Positions 22,984 through 33,034 of a stretch of DNA of 64,000 nucleotides are shown here, piece by piece. Both the position numbers and the translations under genes were made by a program. Numbering within the stretch: the stretch's first letter is position 1; each line of letters begins with the position of its first letter. The notes beneath the pieces were generated by a model. The model did no database searches. It was not told where the DNA came from and saw only the letters and a program-made list of their open reading frames with translations. Source of the DNA: Coturnix japonica (lineage: Eukaryota; Chordata; Aves; Galliformes; Phasianidae); assembly GCF_001577835.2 (NCBI RefSeq), contig NC_029543.1, forward strand, positions 928,460 through 992,459. The letters are read 5' to 3'.

Positions 22984-25900
22984 GTTTGTCTAACTTAAGA
23001 TCTTACTGGCTTATTTTTCCTGTCATTACCTGTGTGCACAGCACATAGCTTGTATTCAATGAGATCAAAATCCAGAAGGGAAGTGGCTTCAGGCTTGTTG
23101 TTTTTTTCTCATATAACTGAGTCACTTCCACGCTTTGCCCACGAAAGCAGGTGGAGAAATGATGCAGACCTTCTGCAACTGGAGGATGATGTGCTGAAAA
23201 CTGTTCTCAGTACTGATGAAGAAATGTGTACTGAGGAAGATCTTGTAATCCCTTTGGGAGAAGTAAAGGAAACTGATTTATGATTCTCTGGTTCATAGCT
23301 TGAAGATTAGGTAGAAGTGATTCTGCTTTTGGATAGTACACAGGAGTAGCTGTCAAATCCTATCATGTGTCCAAAGCCATAATTGTTTAATATCCCTTAG
23401 AAATTCAAACAAAACATAAACTGGAGGGAAGCGATTTGCTGCTTAGACTGAGAGTCATGTGGGGCTTTGTGGCTGATTTATCTCTGCTTTGATCCAGCAG
23501 AAAGACAAGCAAACGTGAGGCTTAGCTGGCAGCTTGCTGGGGTTAGGCTAAAGGGTTTGCGTGGGACTCAGTGTAGCCTGGTTAGTGACAGTTTCTGAGC
23601 CATCTTTTTGTCAGAAAGCTGTGTCTATGGACAGAACTTGGTGAGCCCACTCTGTGATGTCATGGGAGGACCCTTCTGGAACACCACTGAGTGCTTGCAG
23701 GGAGCCCCACGCTCAGTGTTGCAATGGGGGGAGTAATAGTGTAAAGGAACAAACTCTGTCATGACACCCTTGGACAGAAGACCCCCATGAAGGCTGTTTG
23801 ACAAGGCAAGGTGGAAGTGTAGTTTCTCTGGAATGTAATCTTGGTTTGAGCAAAACTTGGGCCGTAGTGCTAAGGTGGTACAAGTGGGGTCTGGCCAGGG
23901 TAGGGAACAAGTATCATCTGCCTGTAGTTTGGAGGTGGGAGGTGTTGTTCTGGGGGCAGAACACTGAGACTCAAATGCCAGATTTCAGAAGGCCACTTTC
24001 ATCTGGAACCACAGTGCAAGCTGCTTGAGGAGCATGGCTGAAGTAAAGGGGACACATCTGAGAGTGCCTTTTCAATTACTTCACAAACATCTGGTGGGAG
24101 TCTGATGGACTGACTTTATTAGGATTACCTAAGAACAGGATTTCCTGCTAAATCAATTTCCTGCTCTCAGCTGGCCTTACCTTCTGCAGGAAATCTCTCT
24201 GGATTTTCCCAAAGGGTCACTGGGGTGGTTCTGCACTGCATAGCAGGAAGGCCTCGGGGGCTGCTGCCCTCACTTAGAATTGAATGATATGGGTAGGAGA
24301 AGAGCACAAGATCTGCATGCTTGTTTTTGTCCTCAGCTTCCTCACTGCTGCAGACTGTTTCAGGCACACAGAGCAGGCAAAGATTGCACACCTGCTTAGG
24401 TGGGCCTGTTTTGTTCCTATATCCATGCAGCCTGAGCTAGTAAAAGTAATAAACCCAAGTACAGAATGTCAGGAACCACTGATCTTTGTTTGACACACAG
24501 GGATTAATACAATTAAGTGTTGGAGCAAGCCTGCCTCAGGCATTCTTCACCCTCCTCAGTGCCTGTCCAGCACTAATTGCTTTTGCCTTGCAGAGCTGCT
24601 GAGGTCTGCAGCATGGAGGCAAATGAAGATCCTAAGACAGGGAGATCTCAGATGAAGATTGATCTGACAGGTAAGTGAAAGCTGTTTTTATTTACTGTTA
24701 AGTGCAGAAAATTATTGTCTAAATGGGGGAGTGATTTACAAAACCATAACCATGGAAGAAGTGTAGGATGGTCTGCCCAGAAACCTGTAAGCACAGACTT
24801 CAGAGCACAAGTGTGCTCCAAGGAGTAAGATGGTTAATGTCACTGACTAACGCATACTGACCAGGTAATCATGTATTCCAGTCCTTATTTTAATTAACAA
24901 TAATTTTAAAAAAGGGGGGCTGTTAGCATTTGCTTCTGTTTGTATTTCTATTGTGGCAGCAGGGAGTTTCTAAGTATGAGATGTTGAACAATGATCTCTA
25001 CCTCCAGCCTCCAGCATATGGACAACACAACAAGATGGAGAAGTGAAACTGAGGATGGATGAGGAGGGCATAGGCAGCGAGGCACCAAAGACTATTCATG
25101 ATCTGTTCCAAGAAGCTGTTAGAAAATACGGTGATTATAATGCTCTTGCATACAAGAAGAATGGCCAGTGGGTAAAACTCACATATAAGATGTACTACGA
25201 CAAGTGCTGGAAAACAGCCAAAAGCTTTCTGAAGGTGAGATTTAGTTGGATTCCACTCCACATGTGTGTTCAGCCAGTGTAACTGCTGCAACAGCTGCAG
25301 TCAGCTGTATCTTGAGCTTGCAAATTGTCTGAAAGCAGATGAGACTTAAAGTGACAGGAAAATATTTGAACGTGCCACGAACATCTTGTTGATTACTGCA
25401 ATGTTTTTGTCATACATACAAATTGTTTCCATGTTATGTTGAGAGAGAGGCCTTTGAGGCATGTACCAAACCTGGACAGCCCCACATTGGCCTCATACAT
25501 GGTCACCTTTCCAGGAATCACCTTGAAGGAATCCCTTTGAGCCCAGCTTAATGTTCAGACTGGCTGAGCCATTTGCCTGTGCTGCTGGATATTAAGGCAT
25601 TCCAGGAGAGAAACCAACATGACGTGTACTTCCTCTCTTATCTTTAGAAAGTCTTATTTCCTGAAGTTAAAACCATCTTTTTTTTTTCCCCTCCACTCAT
25701 ACTGTGGTATTTTCCAGTGCATGCACTTCCACTCTGTGGTGCAAAACCAAAGAATGGCTGAAGCAGATTTAAAGACATGAAATTCAGCAGCTGGAATTTC
25801 CTAGCTAAGTGTCTCCAATTGCCATCAGAGCTTGTTCTGGTCATTACTCGTGTCTGACACCTCTAACCTGTACTAAATGACTAAATGTCTCAGCAGCAGT

Positions 25901-28900
25901 AGTTTAACTTAACCTCTTACCTTCCAAGCCCAAAGGGAGCTGACAGCTACTTAGCCTGTAGTTTTGTAGCCCTGTGCATGTCAGTGAGCCAATTGTATCA
26001 AATGCAGACCTGAGCAAATCCAGAAAATCCCTTTTTCCTTTAACTTTTTTCCTCTCCTGCCTACTGATGTAGCTGGACAGTGTGATGATATGAAACTTTA
26101 ATTGGTTCCACACTAAGTCTTGGGAAGTGTGTGTGAATTACTGCACTTAATATTACGAGCTTTCCCCCTGACATTGTGCTCATGGCAGTAATCTGTGAAT
26201 TAAGTGTTCTTAGAGGAAAAACAAGATTGCTGTAATCTTATCTTTTGTTTCAAGCTGGGACTGAAGCGTTTCCATGGAGTGTGCATCCTGGGATTTAATT
26301 CCCCAGAGTGGTTTTTTGCTGACATTGGAGCGATCTTTGCAGGGTAAGATGAATTTTGGCTTCTCACTGTGAATTTTATTTTAGCCTTCAGATATTAATT
26401 CTGTTATTTATTCATGTGAGGGAGGGGCTTGGGGTTTAAAACAAAGCAAGTTCTGCTGTGTTTTGAGGATGGCTGGAACCTGAACTCTCTTTACTTTATT
26501 ATGAATTAATTCTTTTTTTCCCCCCTTTTCTGTTGCAGTGGACTTGCTGTTGGGATCTACACTACCAACTCTCCTGAAGCCTGTCAGTATGTGGCAGAGA
26601 ACTGTAGTGCCGACATTCTGGTTGTGGAAAACCATACACAGCTGCAGAAAATCTTACAAGTAAATACAGTTGTTGGATGACTGGAGGCTGTGCGTCCTTC
26701 TGGTGGGTGTGGGAGGGTTTCTACATGAGGGATATGCTGGATCTGAAAGCAGAGTTGAACTGATTAAGCCAACTTGATGTGTGTGCCCTGTTTGAGCTGG
26801 GTGAGTGGTCACTCATGCTAAATCTCACTGTAAGATAATGGTGGTTCTGCAGCATGGCAAAGCCTTGAGCTTCAAGTACAATAAGCCAGAATGAACAATT
26901 GAGAATCCCCTATATTGACTGGCAATGTCTCAGTCCCAATGATTACTGTCTTTACTGAGGCTTCCCTCTTCTTTTTCAACAACACAGATGAAATTCTCTA
27001 AGCTTTACTTCAAATGGCAAGTAGTACCATGTTAAGTGGTGGTTTACTTAGAATTAAAAGGAACAAGCAGGGTTTGCTCATTCTCATGAATCTCCCTTTC
27101 TAACACAGGTTGAGCATAAACTACCTCACTTGAAAGCTATCATCCAGTATGGGGAAGAGCTAAAAGAGAAGAGACCAAATCTGTATTCTGTAAGTACTGG
27201 CATCTTACTGGATTGTAAATGTTGGGTTACTGCAGGACTGGGAAGCTTCAAGGCAGATCTGTCTCCTTTCCTGTTTCTTTCCACACATCCTGTGGCAGCC
27301 AGAAAACATCGTGAGGCTGAGAGATTCTGCTGCAGGACTGAACATGGGAAACACAGTTTCTTACTCTTCATCTTGGGCTTAATTTTGTTTGTGAATTATA
27401 GCCTATAAAGTGATGAAGTTGTTCACTTCTCTATACAGTGGAAAGAGTTCTTGGACCTCGGTGAAGATGTTCCAGATTCCCAGCTCCGTAACATCATAGA
27501 GTTGCAGAAGCCAAACCAGTGCTGTACCTTGATTTATACCTCAGGGACAACTGGAAAGCCAAAGGGAGTAATGCTCAGTCATGACAATGTGAGTATCTCT
27601 TTGTATGGGCGCCCATTCTGAGAACTGTGACCCTGGGTGGGTGCTGTGGGATGGCAGAGGTCGCAGCAAGTCATAGCCTTCATTTGTGAGCTGCATGTTC
27701 TGTGTTGTACCTGCTGAGAGCTGCTGCTTCATCCTGGCTTGTGTTCTTGTTGCAGCTGACATGGACACCTCTAGCAGCTGGACGTTCCTTAATGCTGACG
27801 GACGCTACTGAAAAGCAAGAGCTGGTGGTCAGCTATCTGCCTCTCAGTCATGTTGCTGCGCAGATTATAGATATTTGGCTATCAATAACATTTGGAGGAC
27901 AGGTTTTCTTTGCTCAGCCAGATGCATTAAAGGTAAAAATACTAGATAACAAACAAACTTCTGTTAATCTACCTGCATGTAGCTAGGAGTGGGCACTGGA
28001 TTACAAACCAGGGTGGCTTAAAAAAGCTTTCAGAATCACGAGATGACTCTGTTTGTGTAGTGACAGAGCTCCTGTTTAAGGGTCTGTTGGTTTGAAGAGT
28101 GTGGGCAGCCTGACCTTTGCTTTTTGGGTCTGTATGACATGTCAGGATGAGCTGACCAAGAACTTCACGACTGGGAGCTCCTCGGTGTCTCATCTGGCAC
28201 CACTTCTGTGCCCTGATGTTTTGGCTGAGCTTTGTGTTTGCTGTATTTGCTCTGTCCATATTGCAAACTGCTCCCACCTTTAAATCTGTGCCCTGGGAAG
28301 AGAATGTTGACCCTTGCTGTCTTGTCAAAACCAGTACAGAATAGGAATGCTTCTGAGGCTCTATGATGGGACATGGCAGGAAGAAAACTGGTATTGCTCA
28401 GTGCTGCTCTGTTTGCACTTCAGCTGCTAACAATCCATTCCTTAAGAGCTGATGGCAGCTGTGGGCATTGGCTATTGAGCAGAGCTGACCTGAGTCTGTA
28501 CTAAAGCAGTTTTGAGAGCTGTGTTCACTTCTCTTCCTTTCAGGGCACCCTGGTGGACACCCTGCGTGAGGTGAGGCCGACTGCCTTCTTAGGAGTTCCT
28601 CGTGTCTGGGAAAAAATAGAGGAAAAAATGAAATCCGTCGGTGCGAAATCATCAACACTCCGAAGAAAAGTGGCAATGTGGGCCAAGGGAGTGGGGCTGC
28701 AGACAAACCTGAAGTGGATGAACGGGTAATTACAAGTTAACTTAAGGGGTGTTGTGAATATTCGGAGAACTTTAGCACCCAATGAGGAGTTATATTGCAT
28801 GTAACAGGCCAGGCAAGCGGACTTTAATTATAATTTTCCTTCCACAGATATTCTGAAGTCCCAATGAACTTCCGCCTGGCCAAGCAGTTGGTGTACAAGA

Positions 28901-31651
28901 AGGTTCGGAAGGCCATTGGGCTGGATCGGTGCACCAAGTGCTTCACAGGAGCCGCTCCCATTAGCAGAGAGACTCTGGAATTTTTCTTGAGTCTGAACAT
29001 CCCCGTGTTCGAGCTGTATGGCATGAGTGAGAGCTCAGGGCCTCACACGGTCTCCATACCTCAAGCATTCAGGCTTACCAGGTAAGTAGCTGCTGTAAGC
29101 ACAGCTCTGCTGGGAGGAGCAGAGATACTTTAAGGTTTCTCCTGTGCCTGGCTTCTTTGTCTCACCACTCTCGCAGTCAGTGGGACGTCTCTGGGGAACC
29201 AATTCCTCTGGCCGTGTTCTGCAGATGAAGAGATCTGCCAAGGGCAAAGGCAGCATTACTTAGATTTGGCCTGGATTCTCTGGGAACTGAGGAGAAAGCA
29301 AAGGATCTGTGGGAGGAGGGAATTAGTGACTTCAACCCACAGTTCACCTTAATGTCAAATGAGTAAATGCAGTCAGACTGTTCTGTGGATTTGAATGGCT
29401 CGTTCAGTCCCCATGGGTTTGGTCTGCAGAGTAACACCATTGTTAATAGAAATTTGCCACCAAGAGCGTATGTCTTCTATTTAAAGCTGGTGTATCTGAG
29501 AGCATTGGGTGGAAGCACCAGGTGTGTGAGCACCCATCTCACTGCAGATGCCTTTTAAATCTGTAAGTTCCCCATTGGAGTAGTTGTAGTAAAGGCTGCC
29601 TGGTTTGGTTCAGGCACTTTGGGGTGAGTGGGTACAGCTGTCATTTCACTCTGCTGTTCAGCTACTAAATATAAAAGCAGTAATGATGAAAAAAGCCTTG
29701 GGTTTGTGTTTGTGTTCTCTTTGGTGAAGCTGTGGGAAGGAAATGGCCGGCTGTCGGACGCTGATTGATAAACCAGATGCAGATGGCACTGGGGAGATCT
29801 GCTTTGCAGGAAGGCACATCTTTATGGGCTATTTGAACATGGAGGAGAAAACCAAAGAGGCAATTGACAAAGATGGCTGGCTGCATTCAGGAGACCTTGG
29901 CAAGCGTGATAAAGATGGATTCATTTACATCACTGGCAGGATTAAAGGTAATGCACCTTGTCACTCTTCTGTCTTGGGGTCACGCAGTGCTGGGGTCGGA
30001 TGCATCAAGCCCTGATAGTTTCGTGGCTGTGGATTGCACAGAACAATATTGAGATACTTCTTGTGTGCTGCCATCAAGCACGTGACACGGCTTGTGAAGG
30101 GAGAAATGTGACCTCTGGAACCAATGTGAGACTGCAGAGTAAGGCAGAAGTCTTCTGATTTCCTCAGCAGCTTTGCTGCCTTGTGTGCCCCACTGGCTCC
30201 CTCCAGTTCCAGCTGGCTTTGCTGGTTAACCTGTAAGAGAAAACAAAGCTTAATGCTATTGTGAAAATGGCTTGCAGCAACAACAGCTCTTGGCCAACAC
30301 CAAACAAATCTAATTCCATGAAAGGCTCTAATCAGGAACAAGAGATAAATGGTTGTGCAAAGAGGCTGCTTTAAGAAATCGGTAGAAGACAGTCAGGAAA
30401 GGCGGGCTCAGCTCTGCTCCATGTGCAGCTTTACAAACTCTGCTCTGCCTCGATGGAATTTTGGCTTCAGTTTCTGAAGGTGGTTGAATTCCCTGCAGCC
30501 TGAGCTGTGGTTGTGAGCTGAGGTGCTCGTGCTGCACACCCTGTGTTCCTAAGCTGCAAACACCTATGAAGCATCCGAGCAGCTTCTTGTATGGCTGCTC
30601 GTTTGCACACCTCAGTCTCAGCTCTCATAGCCTGGCTGGAGTCTTTCTGGTTCACTGCCTTCTCCAGATGTTGGGACACGCTTCTCATTGGATCCGTGTC
30701 ACCACAAAGGAGCTGTGAAGTCATTTCAGGTTGTGAAGGAAGGCAAAGGGAAGCTGTAAGCAATAATCAAGATCTGATTGTTTTCCAGAGCTCATCATCA
30801 CAGCAGGAGGTGAGAACGTTCCTCCTGTTCCAATTGAGGATGCTGTAAAAGAGGCCTGTCCCCTCATCAGCAACGCCATGTTGGTTGGAGACAAAGCCAA
30901 ATTCCTTGCTATGCTTCTGACACTCAAGGTGGGTTTGACTGTGCCTGAGGGCTTATCAGGGCAAAGGGGTTTTTAACAACATGGACTGACCTCCCCTCAC
31001 TTGTATTGCAGTGCACTGTAAATATAGAAAGTGGGGAGCCCGGAGATGACCTCACTGCAGAAGCTATTGAATATTGTCAAAAACTGGGCAGCAAGGCTAC
31101 CAAAATCTCTGAAATCACAAGCAGCAAAGACAAGGCCATCTATGCAGCCATCCAGGCAGCGATTTCGGAAGTCAACAAGAGAGCTGTCTCAAATGCTCAG
31201 AAAATCCAGAAGTGGGTCATTCTGGAGAAGGACTTTTCTGTCGGTGGTGGAGAGCTGGGTGAGTGTAGGGGGGATGGGGGGTGTTGGACAGGCAACACAA
31301 ACAGCCTAAAACCTGCGGCCCTCCTGCTGTGGCCTGTGCTGTGTCACGGCCTTTGGGAGGGCTGGGTGGGTCATGCTGGACTTCCCAGCTCTGCCTGACA
31401 ACACTGAGCTGAGCAGCCCTCGGTGCCGTGCTGCAGGTTGTGCTGTTTGCATTGATGGGGCAGTGGAGGTGTCCCAAAATGCTGCAGTCTGTGCTGCTGG
31501 CGCTGTTATAACCCCATGCTGTGTGTTCCTCACAGGCCCAACGATGAAACTGAAGAGACCTGCGGTGGTACAGAAATACAAAGAGCTGATTGATGAGTTC
31601 TACATGGATGCAAACACACCGACGACAACAGAAAACGCTCTTCGGCAGTGA
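22859..31651 (+). CDS. ACSBG2: Long-chain acyl-CoA synthetase, bubblegum family member 2 (whole spliced CDS)
   Basis: Fourteen exons join in frame to 727 residues. Coordinates: 22859-22983, 24594-24670, 25008-25234, 26255-26343, 26539-26659, 27109-27189, 27439-27588, 27756-27932, 28544-28725, 28848-29081, 29730-29947, 30789-30928, 31012-31258, 31536-31651. All junctions follow GT-AG. The enzyme activates long-chain fatty acids with ATP and CoA at membranes, through an acyl-adenylate. Visible motifs are the P-loop-like [11 protein letters not shown] (273-283), [10 protein letters not shown] (467-476), GWLHSGDLG (537-545) and GRIKE (557-561). The human protein is 666 residues; the extra length is mainly an acidic, low-complexity N-terminus unlike the human one. 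The start is the first ATG after the 22,854 acceptor; M17 is a possible alternative. ACSBG1 is the alternative identity, but local residues ([25 protein letters not shown]-like PTMKLKR) and MLLT1 as neighbour favour ACSBG2. Confidence 0.95.
23151..23262 (+). other. ACSBG2: Candidate alternative ACSBG2 exon
   Basis: A possible exon follows the acceptor cccacgaaagcag and ends at a GAA|gtaaag donor. In the phase set by exon 2 it reads [20 protein letters not shown] and continues as an acidic segment to VIPLGE. It ends in phase 0, which does not match the phase of the main exon 3 acceptor. It would be in frame only with a second acceptor ten bases downstream (exon from 24,604), giving 761 residues. 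If the donor were not used, translation would end at the TGA at 23,281-23,283. Open and coding-like, but not proven. Confidence 0.45.
24594..24670 (+). CDS. ACSBG2: ACSBG2 exon 3
   Basis: The acceptor is ttttgccttgcag and the donor is ACAG|gtaagt. It encodes roughly residues 42-67 ([16 protein letters not shown]…), still in the variable N-terminal region. A second possible acceptor (ctgctgag) ten bases in would serve the candidate exon at 23,151. Confidence 0.85.
25008..25234 (+). CDS. ACSBG2: ACSBG2 exon 4
   Basis: It encodes about residues 68-143 and opens the conserved fold: [19 protein letters not shown] is the counterpart of the human 'LWTTCRDGEVLLRL' segment. The acceptor region contains the duplicated heptamer cctccagcctccag. 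Only the first AG keeps the frame. Confidence 0.95.
26255..26343 (+). CDS. ACSBG2: ACSBG2 exon 5
   Basis: It encodes residues 144-172, [20 protein letters not shown] onward, a block strongly conserved across ACSBG enzymes. It ends in phase 2 at GCAGG|gtaaga. Confidence 0.96.
26539..26659 (+). CDS. ACSBG2: ACSBG2 exon 6
   Basis: It encodes residues 173-213, including [20 protein letters not shown] and [13 protein letters not shown], both close to human ACSBG2. The donor is CAA|gtaaat. Confidence 0.96.
27109..27189 (+). CDS. ACSBG2: ACSBG2 exon 7
   Basis: It encodes residues 214-240 ([19 protein letters not shown] and on to NLYS). It is bounded by taacacag and gtaagt, and both ends are phase 0. 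Confidence 0.95.
27439..27588 (+). CDS. ACSBG2: ACSBG2 exon 8 (ATP/AMP-binding motif)
   Basis: It encodes residues 241-290 and carries the AMP-binding signature [11 protein letters not shown] at 273-283, which contacts the ATP phosphates in adenylate-forming enzymes. It ends HDN|gtgagt in phase 0. Confidence 0.97.
27756..27932 (+). CDS. ACSBG2: ACSBG2 exon 9
   Basis: It encodes residues 291-349, with [18 protein letters not shown] and [11 protein letters not shown], matching human [18 protein letters not shown] and YFAQADALK. Both ends are phase 0. Confidence 0.97.
28544..28725 (+). CDS. ACSBG2: ACSBG2 exon 10
   Basis: It encodes residues 350-409 ([20 protein letters not shown], then [10 protein letters not shown]). 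It ends in phase 2 at AACGG|gtaatt. Confidence 0.96.
28848..29081 (+). CDS. ACSBG2: ACSBG2 exon 11
   Basis: It encodes residues 410-487, including [20 protein letters not shown] and the adenylate-binding motif [10 protein letters not shown] (467-476). It ends in phase 2 at a strong gtaagt donor. Confidence 0.97.
29730..29947 (+). CDS. ACSBG2: ACSBG2 exon 12
   Basis: It encodes residues 488-560. [20 protein letters not shown] is followed by GWLHSGDLG (537-545, with the ribose-binding aspartate D543) and YITGRIK. Arg558 is the residue replaced by His in human ACSBG2. The acceptor ttggtgaag is weak, with no pyrimidine just before the AG, but only this junction keeps the frame. Confidence 0.95.
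30789..30928 (+). CDS. ACSBG2: ACSBG2 exon 13
   Basis: It encodes residues 561-607 ([20 protein letters not shown], then [18 protein letters not shown]), the hinge and start of the C-terminal subdomain. The acceptor is gttttccag and the donor is CAAG|gtgggt. Confidence 0.96.
31012..31258 (+). CDS. ACSBG2: ACSBG2 exon 14
   Basis: It encodes residues 608-689, ending [17 protein letters not shown]. This C-terminal subdomain closes over the active site for the thioester step. Phase 1 end at a gtgagt donor. Confidence 0.96.
31536..31651 (+). CDS. ACSBG2: ACSBG2 exon 15 (last coding exon)
   Basis: It encodes residues 690-727: [20 protein letters not shown] followed by a short non-conserved tail ending ENALRQ, then TGA at 31,649-31,651. 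PTMKLKR corresponds to the lysine-containing C-terminal motif of the family. Confidence 0.96.
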
Positions 31652-31730
31652 CGTGGTGTGGTAGGAAACTTCCCCTGGTGCAGCACTGTCAGCCTGGGCT
31701 CCCTGCAATGGATTCCGAGGGTTCTGCAGA

Positions 31731-31736
31731 AATAAA
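31731..31736 (+). terminator. ACSBG2: ACSBG2 proximal polyadenylation signal
   Basis: AATAAA lies 80 bases after the stop codon, which would give a very short 3' UTR ending near 31,755. A second AATAAA at 32,756-32,761, followed by a GT-rich stretch, could give a longer form of about 1.1 kb. Confidence 0.7.
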
Positions 31737-31759
31737 AGAGGCTCAGCAGCCACGCAGCT

Positions 31760-33030
31760 TCCTGAGGTGACACCTGTACATTTGTGGGCCCTATTACTGC
31801 ATTGTGCTCACAGCCCGTTTTTCCTGTGTGTGTTCAGGTGCAGAGATTGCTGTGGATCTCTGCTTTGTATTTTTACCTTTTCCTTTTACAAGGGCAGCGC
31901 ATTTACCGTGTCCATTCACAGTGTATGGTGTGTCTTTACCAAAGCTTTCTTTTCCCAAGCTGAATGTAAAACAATCAGGATCTGCCTTTTTCCTGCTGCA
32001 TAGGGGAGGCAGAAGATCCTTTTAGAGCAGCCTGTTTTGTTTTCAGTGCACGTTTAACTGCATGCTGATGGCATCGGAATTATGTTATACCTTTCTACCC
32101 ACAACCCATCATCTGTTAAGGTCAATGCTGTGGGGCTGCACACCCTGACAAGTCCGTGTGGAACCTGGACTTCACTTGGGTGGGTTTGTGCAATACTTGG
32201 AGTCTGTTTCAGCTTCTTGAGCTATAAGGAAACCATAAATTATATTGTTTAAGTAGGATCCATGGAGTAGGTTTGTTTTAAAAGGCTGTGTGTGTGTGTG
32301 TGTGTGTAACCTCTGTGTGTAGTCTTACAATCATAGACACGGTGTTTAGGTGGCACTCCAGAGCTGTGGGGCTGCATTGGCTGATGTGTATAGAAGCATA
32401 AAGGTGACAGCACAGGGAGCAGCTGCTTTGAGTGGTTCAGTGAGGCTCATTCCTGCCTGGAGGGCCCTCAGTCCCCTCAGCGAATGAAGGACTGCTTGTA
32501 AAACGGCTTATTTCAAACGAGAAATCTTTGATCTGAAAAGAAAGTGGAAGAAGTTTTGTGCTGGTTCTCAGACCTGGGCACCTCAGGGAGGGTTTCATGT
32601 TTAAAGCTGTATTTCATCTGGGCTCACGGCCGCAGCAAACAGCTCAATGAGGTGCCCATGGTGTGGGTGCTGCTCTATGGGAACAGCTGCTCTTCTTGCA
32701 CAACCATTTCTCAGCTGTGTGACTTGGAAATGCCTCGACTTTCAGAGCAAAGCCTAATAAATGCCCTCTGCTTTGTCTTCACGCTGCGGTGGTTTTTGTA
32801 CAACGGTGCTCAGCTCTGAGGTCAGAATCCACAGGTACAAATCAACCCTTATCACCACTGTATGGGAACCATTTTTGTTAAATGAGAGCATGAGGATGTG
32901 CTCATTGAACCCTCAGCCCCCAGGAGCTGCACAAAGCACACAGGGCTGGTTCTGAGGTTGAGCACAGCTGATGTGTTTTATGGAGGCAACCACAGGTGCG
33001 GAATCAACGCAATGAACAAAAAACCCAGCG
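31760..33030. other. ACSBG2 extended 3' UTR / intergenic gap
   Basis: The space between two convergent genes. It holds a (TG)n microsatellite at about 32,288-32,307 and the distal AATAAA at 32,756-32,761, with no coding exon. The gap between the distal ACSBG2 signal and the MLLT1 3' end is only about 250 bases. Confidence 0.6.
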
Positions 33031-33034
33031 AGTT

